A stretch of 64,000 nucleotides of DNA from JALNZU01 sp964463695 (GCA_964463695.1 CAYXCZ010000007.1:1-64000); one strand, 5' to 3'. Counted from the first letter of the stretch, positions 51,034 through 60,760 are shown. Made by a program: numbers and translations. The notes: generated by a model from the letters alone, not told the origin.

Positions 51034-52044
51034 TCATAACTTTTGAAACTCGATCGTAGGATAACCTTTTTCGCCCGAGGAGTTATAAAACCCAATGAAG
51101 CGCATTTTATAATAAAATCCCTGTTGATCACGTATCAGATAATTGTTCTCAGGCCGGATTTCATAATAAACATTGCCGGTGTTTACATCACCTAACACTT
51201 CTTTCCAATCATACCCAATAAGATCAGGTTTACTTGCAAAAAATTGATCTTCAATATTTTGCATAGTGATTGAATCAAAAATCAAAGTAGTGTCAAGATA
51301 TGCTTGTGTTTCAAATCGGTTGAGCAAAACTCCTGTGACAAGGTAAGGATAGGGATCACCTTCATTGGTATATAGTAACGTGGTGTATTGTGTGAACAAC
51401 AAATCGTAATCTGTTTTTGGCGGCTCAGGGAATATTTGCACATGTTGATCAAACGAATAATACGAAAAGTTGCTACTTCCGGTTTTCTTAACTACTCCCC
51501 TGAATAATTCTGTACTATTGAGGAATGAATAGCGAAAATAATAGGTATTATTAATAATGCTGTCAAATATTATCTTCCTGAATCCTAAAGTATTACCAAG
51601 GTCATCATAACCTCGGTCCATAACATAAACTTCTCTGCTGTAAATGGTATCGCTGTTACTGATTTGAAACCAGGGGCCAATTGCTACTGAGTCAGGATTA
51701 GCCGAAGATGCATCGAAAGTTAATGGCAATCCGACAGCAGAGGTCACCTCTTCGAAAGAAAATTTCCCTGACGGAGCTGCAGTACTGAAATTAGAAGTAT
51801 TCAGAAAAACTGAAGCCCCTTCTGCTGAATTATCAAACATCAGATCAAAATCCATCTTAAGATTGGATGACACAACTTGCGCCTTTGAAAAATTGTAATA
51901 TACCTGATATTTATAGGTTTGTGTCATCTCGATAATTGAAGAAATCTTATCTCCCCTATCGAAAGGAATCATCTTTTCATCCTCTTTGAAACAAGATGTT
52001 AGCATAAAAAGTGGTATCAAGACCACCAACCATTTAATTTTCAT
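51034..52044 (-). CDS. HmuY-like lipoprotein
   Basis: 336 residues with a lipobox (MLTSCF, Cys near 18). Strand-rich sequence with the HmuY-type motif repeated in two halves: KMDFDLMFDNSAEGASVFLN around residues 60-80 and TDYDLLFTQYTTLLYTNEGD around 210-230; GYDWKEVLGDV follows. HmuY proteins capture haem and pass it to a TonB receptor. The start overlaps the stop of the receptor gene by 11 nt. Whether haem or another ligand is bound cannot be told from sequence; the axial ligands are not obvious. Confidence 0.75.
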   Translation of the reverse strand: MKIKWLVVLIPLFMLTSCFKEDEKMIPFDRGDKISSIIEMTQTYKYQVYYNFSKAQVVSSNLKMDFDLMFDNSAEGASVFLNTSNFSTAAPSGKFSFEEVTSAVGLPLTFDASSANPDSVAIGPWFQISNSDTIYSREVYVMDRGYDDLGNTLGFRKIIFDSIINNTYYFRYSFLNSTELFRGVVKKTGSSNFSYYSFDQHVQIFPEPPKTDYDLLFTQYTTLLYTNEGDPYPYLVTGVLLNRFETQAYLDTTLIFDSITMQNIEDQFFASKPDLIGYDWKEVLGDVNTGNVYYEIRPENNYLIRDQQGFYYKMRFIGFYNSSGEKGYPTIEFQKL

Positions 52045-54283
52045 TACTCCTGCTTATTTTTTGAAACTGAAAAGCAAGACGGACAAAAAACGTACGACCC
52101 CAACCTACAGGGGAAGTTCCGCCTCCACCACCACTGTGAATTCCACCTCCACTATCACCTTTAATAGCAATATTGGTGTTATTGAACAAATTTTTAACTC
52201 CTATCTGTGCATTTAGCCTTTGCCCAAAAAAGGATCTTGAAGCATTCAAATCCATCGTATGATAACCTGCCATAATCGTTCGAAAGACAGTCCCATCCTG
52301 GGTTACATAAACTTCGGGATATGCGCCGTTATATTTGTAATAAGCTCCAAAACGCACATCTGCATGTCTCCACAAATAATTAACATTTCCAAGAATATCG
52401 GTACTGTAAATTATCGACACATCTATGTCCTCATTTTGCAATTGCTTTCGACCTGTTTGACCAACTCCAGCTTTAATCTCCAGCCATGGGTAAAGACGGT
52501 TATTAAAGGTTAGCTGATACCCTTGTGTAACAAGTTTGTCGAGATTGACATATGTATAAAGTGCCTCTTCATTGCTTAATGTTGCAAGAGTGATACTATT
52601 ATGAATCTCATTATAAAACAGATTCATCTCAGCACCATAGTCATATGATGGCTTTTCCTTGTGGTATCGGAAAGCTAAGTTAACATTATGAGAATCTTCA
52701 GCTTCAAGATTTTCATTTCCTCTGATATTGTGATTTACATCAACAAACTCCAGGTATAATTCCTTTAATGATGGTGCTCTAAAACCCTTTGCATATGAAG
52801 CCCTTGCACTTAAATCTTCCATCAAATCCCATTTGACATTCAAAGAATACACCAAGGGAGACTTGTATTTTGTATTATAACCATATCTCAGGCCGGGCTG
52901 AAGCATCAAACGTAAACCAGGTTGAAGTTTGAGACTTAAAAATGCAGCATAATCACCAATTGTTTGGCTTTCATTTAATATACGGCGACCAAAGCCTGTT
53001 TCCTGATTAAGATCGAATCCCAATTGGTAATTGAACTTTCCGTTAACGGTGCTTTTACTAAACTCAGCACGAAGGAGATATTGCCCGAATTTCGATGTAT
53101 CCTGATCAAAGTTATTGGCTGTCAATATTTTATCAAGTGTTGTAAGATCAATAAAATAGGTATTCTTAATCCTGTTATAAAAAGAATAAGAAGCTAAGAC
53201 ATTGAGATAACGATCTTTAAAAACGCGTGCCTGTGCGTCTGCTTTTGCCGTAAAGCGGTTTGTTTTGAAATCACTGTCGAAAGCAGTTTCATAATAGGGT
53301 TTTAACAAATCACCCTTATCTTTAAGCATTTCATTAAAATAGGCTCCCGAAAATCGAATTTTTATGTCTTTGCCAGTATAATTTAGAGCAGCATCAGCAT
53401 TGTATTGCCTTTTTGGTTTCCATTTTTTAGATCTGGTATTATCCTCAACACTGAATCCATCGAAAAAATTTCTTGCCGCCGCTACCGATCCCAACCATTT
53501 ATTTTTTTTCACCGAGGCATCAGCAGTAAAATTATAAACTCCAACCGACTCAATATATGAAGATGCGTTAGTTGTATAATGGGTGTGTTTGCTTTCGCCG
53601 GTAATGATATTGATAACACCTGCTAGTGCATTGCTGCCATAGATAACTGACATAGGTCCTTCGATTACCTCAATTTGTTTTACATTATAAAGGTTTAACT
53701 GACCCAAATCAATGTTCCCATTCATACGGCCAATGAGTGGCACTCCATCAATCAAAAACTTAATATGTTCGCCACCAAGACCTTGCATAGTAATCTTTGA
53801 ACCAAGAGCCCCATCAAATGACGATCGGATGTTTAATTCACCTGCCATTAGGTCGCCAAGGTTATTCGATGCCTTTTGTTTGATTTGTCGCGCACCAATT
53901 ACTTTAACACGAAAAATTGACTTGTCAACTGCTACAGGAGTAAATTGCCCGGTGACAACTACCTCATCCATATTATAAACCGAGGGTTCCAGCAATACTT
54001 TTTTTCTTTCACCAGAAGCTACAGTATCAGTTAAAATCCTGTATCCCAATGAACTGACAGTAAAAACAAGTTTGCTTTTTGTCTCAAATTTCACCTTACC
54101 ATCAAGGTCACTTACCAGAGTATGCTGTAGTTTTCCTTCCAGGTTACTCAGTAACACATGCGCAAAAGGCACTGCTTCCTTCGTCCGAGCATCCTGAATA
54201 ACCAATGAAGTTTCCTGGCCATACCCTAAAAAAGTAAGGCCAAGAAACATCATTAATCCGATGAAATTTGAATAACTCATCAT
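52034..54283 (-). CDS. TonB-dependent outer-membrane receptor (HmuR-like context)
   Basis: 749 residues. Signal peptide, then a carboxypeptidase-regulatory-like domain (about 25-105: SLVIQDARTKEAVPFAHVLL), a plug (about 115-230: ITMQGLGGEHIKFLIDGVPL, NVKQIEVIEGPMSVIYGSNA and LAGVINIITGES) and a 22-strand barrel with late motifs YAKGFRAPSLKELYLEF and IGVKNLFNN. It imports a bound ligand using TonB energy. The genes on both sides are HmuY-like, so haem is the likeliest cargo. It follows the T9SS-sorted gene by only 7 bases. Confidence 0.93.
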   Translation of the reverse strand: MMSYSNFIGLMMFLGLTFLGYGQETSLVIQDARTKEAVPFAHVLLSNLEGKLQHTLVSDLDGKVKFETKSKLVFTVSSLGYRILTDTVASGERKKVLLEPSVYNMDEVVVTGQFTPVAVDKSIFRVKVIGARQIKQKASNNLGDLMAGELNIRSSFDGALGSKITMQGLGGEHIKFLIDGVPLIGRMNGNIDLGQLNLYNVKQIEVIEGPMSVIYGSNALAGVINIITGESKHTHYTTNASSYIESVGVYNFTADASVKKNKWLGSVAAARNFFDGFSVEDNTRSKKWKPKRQYNADAALNYTGKDIKIRFSGAYFNEMLKDKGDLLKPYYETAFDSDFKTNRFTAKADAQARVFKDRYLNVLASYSFYNRIKNTYFIDLTTLDKILTANNFDQDTSKFGQYLLRAEFSKSTVNGKFNYQLGFDLNQETGFGRRILNESQTIGDYAAFLSLKLQPGLRLMLQPGLRYGYNTKYKSPLVYSLNVKWDLMEDLSARASYAKGFRAPSLKELYLEFVDVNHNIRGNENLEAEDSHNVNLAFRYHKEKPSYDYGAEMNLFYNEIHNSITLATLSNEEALYTYVNLDKLVTQGYQLTFNNRLYPWLEIKAGVGQTGRKQLQNEDIDVSIIYSTDILGNVNYLWRHADVRFGAYYKYNGAYPEVYVTQDGTVFRTIMAGYHTMDLNASRSFFGQRLNAQIGVKNLFNNTNIAIKGDSGGGIHSGGGGGTSPVGWGRTFFVRLAFQFQKISRSNEN

Positions 54284-54290
54284 TATCTTA

Positions 54291-55559
54291 TTACCTGTTT
54301 ATCAAAAATTTGCTTTTTAAACGGATACCTTCAGAAACCGTTTCAACAACATACATTCCATTGGAAACTTGATCAATATTGATGTTAATTCCTGAAATAT
54401 TCTGAAGATGCGTTTGAGAGTAAATCAATTTTCCAGTCAGATCAAACAAATGTACTTCAACAGTTTTTCCAACTTCCTGATTTAGTTTTAATGAAATAGA
54501 ATTTATTGCAGGATTAGGAAATACTTCCAACGCCTGTGATGAATTATGAAGTTCACCAACTGAAACCAATGAAAGCAGTTCCTTAACAAAACCGGTTTTT
54601 CCAGCTCCTGAGCCGCTGAAATAGTCAGGATAAAATTTATAAATATCTCCCTGACGTGTTTCGACGAAATAAACCAGGCTATCTTCTATCGTCCATTGGA
54701 ACAATGACATATTGAATTCTTTCCATTCATGACCAATTGGAGTGCGATAGTATTCAAGTGGTTTTGAAGTCCAGCTGCTAAAATCAACTGTAACAGGATG
54801 ATGTTTTGCCACACCAACTTCGTTATTAGAAGTGATTCCGACAACAACATAATTTGACGGGGCTCCTGTGTTATCAAACACGATTCCTGAATACCTGCTA
54901 AACATCAAATCCCAGCTATTAATTTCAGGCTCTCTGTCAACAACCATTTGAAGCATTAATGAATAATATATAAACATACGTGTGTCCTGATATGGTGTAA
55001 CAACTAATGTTTCGTTTACTTCATTTGCTCCGTCAATATCAGCATATTTAAAGTAAAATGTATTGTTAACTGAACTCTTACGTTCAATGAAAAGCTTTTT
55101 CAGGTTTCCGTTTGCAAGTTTCACGATATAGATGGAATCTCCGACAACGTCATGATTTATAGTATTATACACCCCCCAACCATAATCTGGATGACCCAAC
55201 GAATTGCGGTTAAAAGCGCCATCTTCCCAAACTGTGTCGGAATTCACAAGGTTAACCCAGTTATCGATATTGCTGATATCAATAGAATTCCATGCGCTTA
55301 CATCACCAAGAGGATAGGTATAAAGCATCACACCATTTCCATCATTAATGGTTATTCCGGCGCTCCAGCGGTTGGTGTAAAAGGCAATTTCCCAATTGGC
55401 TCTGGTCTCAGTCTTCACTACTCCATTTGCCATGCTGTAGAAAACATCATTTGCATAACCCGCTCCCATTGCAACAGTATCGTTTACAGGGCTTGCCTTT
55501 AATTGTGGTACTATCAAAAGATAAAGACCACCAATAATAAAAAGTATAAACTTCTTCAT
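54291..55559 (-). CDS. T9SS-secreted HmuY-like protein
   Basis: 422 residues: signal peptide (about 1-22), a HmuY-like region with two related halves (NWEIAFYTNRWSAGITIND near 55 and NSWDLMFSRYSGIVFDNTG near 220; GHEWKEFNM near 275) and a C-terminal type A sorting domain (VFPNPAINSISLKL, VSNGMYVVETVS). It shares these motifs with the lipoprotein at 51034-52044, so the operon encodes a surface-secreted and a lipid-anchored version of the same fold around the receptor. Probably the extracellular capture component. Confidence 0.78.
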   Translation of the reverse strand: MKKFILFIIGGLYLLIVPQLKASPVNDTVAMGAGYANDVFYSMANGVVKTETRANWEIAFYTNRWSAGITINDGNGVMLYTYPLGDVSAWNSIDISNIDNWVNLVNSDTVWEDGAFNRNSLGHPDYGWGVYNTINHDVVGDSIYIVKLANGNLKKLFIERKSSVNNTFYFKYADIDGANEVNETLVVTPYQDTRMFIYYSLMLQMVVDREPEINSWDLMFSRYSGIVFDNTGAPSNYVVVGITSNNEVGVAKHHPVTVDFSSWTSKPLEYYRTPIGHEWKEFNMSLFQWTIEDSLVYFVETRQGDIYKFYPDYFSGSGAGKTGFVKELLSLVSVGELHNSSQALEVFPNPAINSISLKLNQEVGKTVEVHLFDLTGKLIYSQTHLQNISGININIDQVSNGMYVVETVSEGIRLKSKFLINR

Positions 55560-55731
55560 TTAAGTAAATTATTGAATATTAAATAATAATAGTTAATTGC
55601 TCGAATGGCATCTGATTAATTGCTTCTGGCCAATAATACCAGAGGATTTCCGGTTCTTCCAAAACAAACTTATTAAGGATCAAACCTTTGGAATTGTTTC
55701 AAAAAACCTGTTACAGATGATTTAAGTTAGA

Positions 55732-56097
55732 TTAAAGACTTGAAGGTGGCCCTCTTAGGGATATTATGCTGTTTAAACACTGATGCTTTAACAGCAGATA
55801 AGGCTTAGGTTGAAGAAAACGTCCTATTTGGGAAAATATAGACGGGGATTCAAGTTTTTCACTAAAAAATAAAAGAATGGTATGGTATGACTGTTTATCA
55901 AAATCCTTCCCTACTTTCAAATGGCCTGTTTTTCCATCATCCTTACTACCAGGTTTCGTAAAGGGGGTATGATGTTCGTAATAATTAGTGCCGAAAATCT
56001 TTTCCTGATGATAAGTGATCAAATCGCCAATGACCATCCAGAAAATGGCAAATGCCATGATCAATTGTATCGTTCTGGATGTAGATTCTCTTTTCAT
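55732..56097 (-). CDS. Small hypothetical protein, possible membrane anchor
   Basis: About 121 residues from ATG 56097 (the frame opens ten codons earlier). One hydrophobic segment near the N-terminus (IQLIMAFAIFWMVIGDLI), then a His- and Lys-rich stretch and no recognised domain. It lies upstream of the HmuY/TonB operon on the same strand, about 170 bases away. Small His-rich proteins occur near metal or haem uptake genes, but a role is not supported here. Confidence 0.45.
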   Translation of the reverse strand: MKRESTSRTIQLIMAFAIFWMVIGDLITYHQEKIFGTNYYEHHTPFTKPGSKDDGKTGHLKVGKDFDKQSYHTILLFFSEKLESPSIFSQIGRFLQPKPYLLLKHQCLNSIISLRGPPSSL

Positions 56098-56232
56098 AAG
56101 TGAAATAACTGTGCAAAAATAACTCAATCTTTAAGATGACACAGATTCTTTGCATTTTTTAAATAATTATACCCAAATTTAGGTATGAACAGAATCCATT
56201 TGATGGTGATTATGCATATCCCTAAACAAAAA

Positions 56233-56260
56233 AAAACATCCTGAAATCAGGATGTTTTTT
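56233..56260. terminator. Intrinsic terminator downstream of flavodoxin
   Basis: AACATCCTG-AAAT-CAGGATGTT, flanked by A and T runs on both sides, 43 bases beyond the flavodoxin stop; the tracts make it usable in both directions. Confidence 0.88.
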
Positions 56261-56302
56261 CTTAACTGTTAAATTAGTTCGTTTTAAAAAGAAAATCACT
56301 TT

Positions 56303-56803
56303 TTATAAAAACTCTGTTCTCAATTGAGCTACCCAAGCCTTAACGCGGGCATCTGTCTTTTCAGGTTGTTGATGATCATCCAAAGGAAGCCCAACGAATT
56401 TACCATCTTTCTCGGCCAGGCTAAAATAAAATTTATAACCCTCAGTAGGCCAAAAACCAACAACACCGCCCTTTACAGGTAAGCGACAATACATTGTACC
56501 AAGACCATCAACAAAGCTTTCGGGGTATTCTTCCTGGTCACCTAGTCCGAAAAGAGCAATCTTTTTTCCATTGAAATCAATTTCAGAAAGGTCATCAACG
56601 AAGTCTTCCCAGTCATCCTGCATATCACCTATTCCCCAAGCACTTGTTCCGAACACCAAATTCGTGTATTTAGCTATCATTGAAGGGGTTGCCTCTTTTA
56701 TATTATGAACTTCAGCATCTTTTCCAAATGCTTTAGCAATTTTCTCAGCTGCAGCTTTAGTTGTCCCTGAGGTTGAACCGTAGAAAATACCAACTGTTTT
56801 CAT
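56303..56803 (-). CDS. fldA: Flavodoxin
   Basis: 166 residues, the long-chain class. The FMN phosphate loop is GIFYGSTSGTTKAAAEKI at the N-terminus; FGTSAWGIGDMQDDW and KIALFGLGDQEEYPESFVDG are the isoalloxazine loops, the second carrying the long-chain insert. An acidic electron carrier, usually serving pyruvate oxidoreductase or replacing ferredoxin under iron limitation. A -7 box (TATTTTTG) lies at 56840-56847 on the minus strand. Confidence 0.96.
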   Translation of the reverse strand: MKTVGIFYGSTSGTTKAAAEKIAKAFGKDAEVHNIKEATPSMIAKYTNLVFGTSAWGIGDMQDDWEDFVDDLSEIDFNGKKIALFGLGDQEEYPESFVDGLGTMYCRLPVKGGVVGFWPTEGYKFYFSLAEKDGKFVGLPLDDHQQPEKTDARVKAWVAQLRTEFL

Positions 56804-56839
56804 ATGTTTTCTTATTTAAACCTTTTCTAAATTAGGGCG

Positions 56840-56847
56840 CAAAAATA
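56840..56847 (-). promoter_or_regulatory. Promoter -7 element for flavodoxin
   Basis: Minus-strand TATTTTTG fits TAnnTTTG, 36 bases upstream of the start codon. No -33 match at the usual spacing. Confidence 0.4.
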
Positions 56848-56967
56848 GACATTTTCACATAAAAGCCATGCTATAGATTTCAAAAAAAGAGTTAACAAAG
56901 ATTTATTCCTTTTAGAATAAATCATATTGAATTTATAATCAATACACTACAGCTATTGTTTAAAAAA

Positions 56968-57579
56968 CTATTCCTTACGACCGCCCTTCAATTCGCCCGA
57001 TTCCACCAGTTTATTGAGGATGGCATAAACTGTTAAACCAGAAACTGTTTTAATGCCAAGTTTTCGGGTAATGTTCTTTCGATGGGTCATAACGGTATGA
57101 ACACTTATAAAAAGGCGTTCCGCTATTTCGTTATTCGTCAATCCCAAAGCGACAAGACGAAGTACATCAGCTTCACGTTCACTGATGGTTTCTGAATCAT
57201 TCTCTTCAGAAACTAAACCCATTTTGACAAAAATATCTTGAAAATCATTCGTAAGGGCTGATTTTGAATTCATCACATTGAGGGTAAAATCAAAATGACT
57301 TGTTTGATTCTCATTAGGAAATGAGTGCACAATTCCAATAATTACAAGGCCTGTAAAAGCAGTCGAATTTCGGTTTCCATGCCATTTTTCCGAAAGCTGC
57401 AGCTGATTTGCGATGACAACCTGTGGCTCATATTTTTCCAACAGCTTTTGAAAACTATCCTTTATGCAATCGGCTTCGTCCATTCGAAAAGCCAGTCCCA
57501 TCTGACTAAGAAGTGCCTTTAAACCCTCTCTGATAATATACGACTTCTCAATGACCAAAATTTTTACAACTTCGTTCAT
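56968..57579 (-). CDS. NarL-type regulator with a degenerate receiver domain
   Basis: 203 residues. The N-terminal domain has the receiver fold start (VVKILVIEKSYIIREGLKAL), but the acidic pair is E-K instead of D-D/E-D, and the phosphorylation site is Asn58 in VVIANQLQL. The C-terminal LuxR-type helix-turn-helix (about 135-200) is intact: TISEREADVLRLVALGLTNN, SVHTVMTHRKNITRKLGI. Phosphorylation-dependent control is therefore unlikely. Its start overlaps the stop of the RIC-type di-iron protein gene by 4 nt, suggesting that protein informs the regulator. Confidence 0.88.
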   Translation of the reverse strand: MNEVVKILVIEKSYIIREGLKALLSQMGLAFRMDEADCIKDSFQKLLEKYEPQVVIANQLQLSEKWHGNRNSTAFTGLVIIGIVHSFPNENQTSHFDFTLNVMNSKSALTNDFQDIFVKMGLVSEENDSETISEREADVLRLVALGLTNNEIAERLFISVHTVMTHRKNITRKLGIKTVSGLTVYAILNKLVESGELKGGRKE

Positions 57580-58322
57580 AACGTTTTATCCTGATTTGAA
57601 ATAGTGAGAAAGTCGAGTTCCATTTTCTCTACAATAGGAACCAAAATCAAATCTTCAATATGCGAATGATTATTAAGGTCTTTTTCAAGCTCAAAAATCT
57701 CATGAAGAATGAGATTTAAAATTCTGCTATCCTTTGGCTGCGGAATGTATTTGATCAGAATGTTTTTGAGATCAAACAACTTTGATTCCACATCATCATG
57801 ATCTTCTTCATACTCATGTATTGAGTATGCTTTTAGTTGCTCAACAAGTTCTTTCTCGAGTTTGTTATCATGCAGATAATGCTCTAAAGCAAGCACATAC
57901 GGATAAACACGTTGCTCCTCCTTATTGATATGAATGGTAAGTTCATGAGTGTATTGCCTAAAAAAATCGAGTAGCAATACTTTAATTTCTTCATCAAAAC
58001 TATTATCGTTTGTGAGGCGGCGAATATAATTTTCGATCTCAGGTATCCGAAAATCGAGGTAATATTGATGTGTTTGATGCAGGTATTCAATAAGTTCGCT
58101 TGCTTTAAACTGCAACATACTTTCTACCGGAAAATAAGTTGAATCGTGAAAAGTATTCACAATTTCAAGGAAAAATGGTAATGGAACCTGATGCAGTTCA
58201 CACACTTGCTTTACCGACTTTTCGCCAAAACCAAGTTGAATTCCAAAACGATTAATAACATGCAGCAGATGATGATTCAAATGAATAACATCAGCCATTT
58301 TCATATCTTTATGAATAAGCAT
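57576..58322 (-). CDS. Hemerythrin-domain protein of the RIC/ScdA type
   Basis: 248 residues. The N-terminal region (about 5-70: MADVIHLNHHLLHVINRFGI, FGEKSVKQVCELHQV with Cys41) resembles the ScdA_N/DUF542 domain of RIC (YtfE/ScdA) proteins. From about 80 a hemerythrin-like four-helix bundle carries the di-iron ligands: H in LHQTHQYYLDFRIP, HELTIHINKEEQRVYPYV, HDDVESKLF and HSHIEDLILVPIVE. RIC proteins repair iron-sulfur clusters after NO or oxidative damage. Translationally coupled to the pseudo-receiver regulator. Confidence 0.85.
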   Translation of the reverse strand: MLIHKDMKMADVIHLNHHLLHVINRFGIQLGFGEKSVKQVCELHQVPLPFFLEIVNTFHDSTYFPVESMLQFKASELIEYLHQTHQYYLDFRIPEIENYIRRLTNDNSFDEEIKVLLLDFFRQYTHELTIHINKEEQRVYPYVLALEHYLHDNKLEKELVEQLKAYSIHEYEEDHDDVESKLFDLKNILIKYIPQPKDSRILNLILHEIFELEKDLNNHSHIEDLILVPIVEKMELDFLTISNQDKTL

Positions 58323-58358
58323 AATTCTCAGGTTTATTGCGCCACAAAGGTAAGCAAA

Positions 58359-59447
58359 CTAAAGTCTGCTGATCCAGCCAGCCAAATGTTCAGATAACCG
58401 GCTTTCTTGAAAAGTGTAAATTTTAGTGTCTGTAGCCTCATTAAATGACACGTCAAAAAAGGAGTCAACAGATTGCAACTTTCGTTGGAACAAACCATTA
58501 TTCTCATGATATTCAGCGAGATACTCTTGTTCTGTCTGGCCAGGAGTAGGTATTAAAAGAGCAGGTTTGCGCAAAGCAACCAAATCCATAATTGTTGAAT
58601 ATCCTGCCCTGGCAACAACAGTTCGTGCATTAGAAATTAGCTCATACAGTTGTTCATCAGTTGCATGGTTCAACATTTTTATGTTTGGAGAAGTATTAGG
58701 GACATCCGGAGCTTTTGGCAATCCTCGAAGGATAACTACCGATTCATTTCGTCCTTTAAGCTGATCTAACACCTTGTTTTCCAATAATGTACGTTGTGGT
58801 TCAGGGCCTGAAAGCATAATGAGAAAATCAATGTCTTTTTGCTTTGACTCGATGGTTGAATTAACTGCTTCGAACCTGCTCAAAGGACCGATATATTTAG
58901 TAGAGATATGGTTAAAAGGAGGATTTGAAAGTTCTCCTGCCAAAGCTTGTTTACCCTCATAATCGGGAATCCAGCATGAGGAATAATTTCTGATAATCAT
59001 CTTATTTACAAACTCAAGCATTGGGGCAGAAAAAGCAAGCAAATCAGGTGGCTTGATATGCAGTTGATGTGTTATAAAAACTGAAGTAACTTTCTTACTA
59101 TATGCTCCAAAGCGGTTATCGGAAATAATGCCATCAATTTTATTAATTCTTACAAAATTCTCTACCCATCTATGGTCTTTTACAATCTGCCGCAGTAGGA
59201 TTGGACTTTGTTTCAAAACTGGCCAAACCAATGAATTTCCTTTGTTATAACGTGGTGTAAAAGAAGGAAATACTTCAAATCGTAATTCAGGAAAGGCTTT
59301 CCGAAGCAATTCAAGGGGAGCACCATCAGCTGCCACTATCACTTCCTGATTCAGTCTCAGCAACTCCTTTATTATAGGAATGCAGCGGCTCGCATGACCA
59401 ATACCCCAGTCAAGAGGGGCTACAAGTATTGTTTTATTGGGTAACAA
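58359..59447 (-). CDS. Glycosyltransferase, MurG-like fold
   Basis: 362 residues. It starts at a TTG (59447); no ATG is in frame before an upstream stop. The N-terminal domain begins ILVAPLDWGIGHASRCIPII, a nucleotide-sugar transferase entry like MurG, and the C-terminal domain has NARTVVARAGYSTIMDLVAL and KPALLIPTPGQTEQEYLAEY, the donor-binding region of GT-B enzymes. Acceptor and donor unknown. Divergent from dprA with about 50 bases between starts, so the promoters must overlap. Confidence 0.87.
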   Translation of the reverse strand: MLPNKTILVAPLDWGIGHASRCIPIIKELLRLNQEVIVAADGAPLELLRKAFPELRFEVFPSFTPRYNKGNSLVWPVLKQSPILLRQIVKDHRWVENFVRINKIDGIISDNRFGAYSKKVTSVFITHQLHIKPPDLLAFSAPMLEFVNKMIIRNYSSCWIPDYEGKQALAGELSNPPFNHISTKYIGPLSRFEAVNSTIESKQKDIDFLIMLSGPEPQRTLLENKVLDQLKGRNESVVILRGLPKAPDVPNTSPNIKMLNHATDEQLYELISNARTVVARAGYSTIMDLVALRKPALLIPTPGQTEQEYLAEYHENNGLFQRKLQSVDSFFDVSFNEATDTKIYTFQESRLSEHLAGWISRL

Positions 59448-59498
59448 TTTGAAAGTATTTGAACAAAAGTACCATTTTTTCTTTTAATTTTGGCCGCC

Positions 59499-60593
59499 AT
59501 GTCCGAACAGCTTTTGTATAAAATTGGCCTTACCCTCATTCCGGGAGTAGGCGATGTCGTAGGTAAAAAACTTGTCGCCTATTGTGGTGGCCCCGAAGCC
59601 GTTTTTAAGGAGAAAAAAAAACATCTCGAAAAAATTCCAGGTATTGGGGCTCATACAATTTCCGGCATCATTAACCAGCAGATCCTTTCCCGTGCTGAGC
59701 AGGAACTTATTTATATAGATAAAAAAGAAATAAACGCACTTTTTTACCTCGACAAGGCTTATCCTAAACGCTTGCAGCACTGTGCTGATAGTCCCATGTT
59801 ACTCTACTACAAGGGAACGACCGACTTGAACCTCCAACGTGTGATTGGCATTGTTGGAACCCGCAATGCAAGTGAGTATGGCAGACATGTTTGTGAACAA
59901 ATTGTTGATGACTTTAGAAACGACAACGTGCTTATAGTAAGTGGGTTAGCATATGGAATTGACAGCTACGCACATAGAGCTTCAGTAAAAAACAACATCC
60001 CAACTATTGGCGTTTTGGCTCATGGACTCGACCGTATTTATCCGGCTCAAAACAAAAGTCTTTCAGAAAAGATGCTTGCCAACGGCGGATTGCTTACCGA
60101 GTTTATGGCAGGAACTATTCCCGACAGAGAAAATTTCCCACGGAGAAACCGCATTGTTGCTGGAATGATTGACGCCCTTATTGTTGTTGAATCTGCAAAA
60201 AGAGGGGGCGCGCTCATTACAGCTGATATTGCCAATTCATATAACCGCGATGTTTTTGCTGTGCCAGGAAGAGTTGGTGACACTTTTAGCGAAGGCTGCA
60301 ACTATCTGATACGAACAAACCGGGCTGCCTTACTGGAAAACGCTTCAAATCTGCGATATTTACTTGGATGGGGAGAGCAGCAAACTACAGGTGGGCAAAC
60401 AAAACTTTTCAGGGATTTTAGCGAGGATGAGCAAAAAGTTATGGATGTTTTTGGTCAGGAAAAAGAATGTGGAATCGACGACATTATGCTTAGAAGTGCC
60501 TTCCCTGCATCAAAACTTGCTGGAATCCTGTTAACCCTTGAATTTGATGGTGTTATTGTAGCACTTCCGGGAAAAAAATACAAAATCGTCTGA
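59499..60593 (+). CDS. dprA: DNA-processing protein DprA
   Basis: About 364 residues from ATG 59499 (TTG 59490 is possible). The N-terminal helix-hairpin-helix-like region (AVFKEKKKHLEKIPGIGAHT) precedes the Rossmann-like core with VIGIVGTRNASEYGRHVCEQ, IVSGLAYGIDSYAHRASV and RENFPRRNRIVAGMIDALIV; a short C-terminal winged-helix (CGIDDIMLRSAFPASKLAGI) closes it. DprA binds incoming single-stranded DNA and loads RecA in transformation, and is widespread even in bacteria without known competence. Confidence 0.96.
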   Translation: MSEQLLYKIGLTLIPGVGDVVGKKLVAYCGGPEAVFKEKKKHLEKIPGIGAHTISGIINQQILSRAEQELIYIDKKEINALFYLDKAYPKRLQHCADSPMLLYYKGTTDLNLQRVIGIVGTRNASEYGRHVCEQIVDDFRNDNVLIVSGLAYGIDSYAHRASVKNNIPTIGVLAHGLDRIYPAQNKSLSEKMLANGGLLTEFMAGTIPDRENFPRRNRIVAGMIDALIVVESAKRGGALITADIANSYNRDVFAVPGRVGDTFSEGCNYLIRTNRAALLENASNLRYLLGWGEQQTTGGQTKLFRDFSEDEQKVMDVFGQEKECGIDDIMLRSAFPASKLAGILLTLEFDGVIVALPGKKYKIV

Positions 60594-60760
60594 CACATTT
60601 CTCCTTCATAAAAGTAGATCTTCATAAAATTCCACTTATTTCCGGTTTCATTTTTATTCTTAAAGATTGGAAATTCATGCAAAATAAATGAATACCAATA
60701 CGTTATCCTTAAGAGGTGTGCTTCCGAATTAATCGCTGCTTTTCGTACCTTTGCCGCCCT

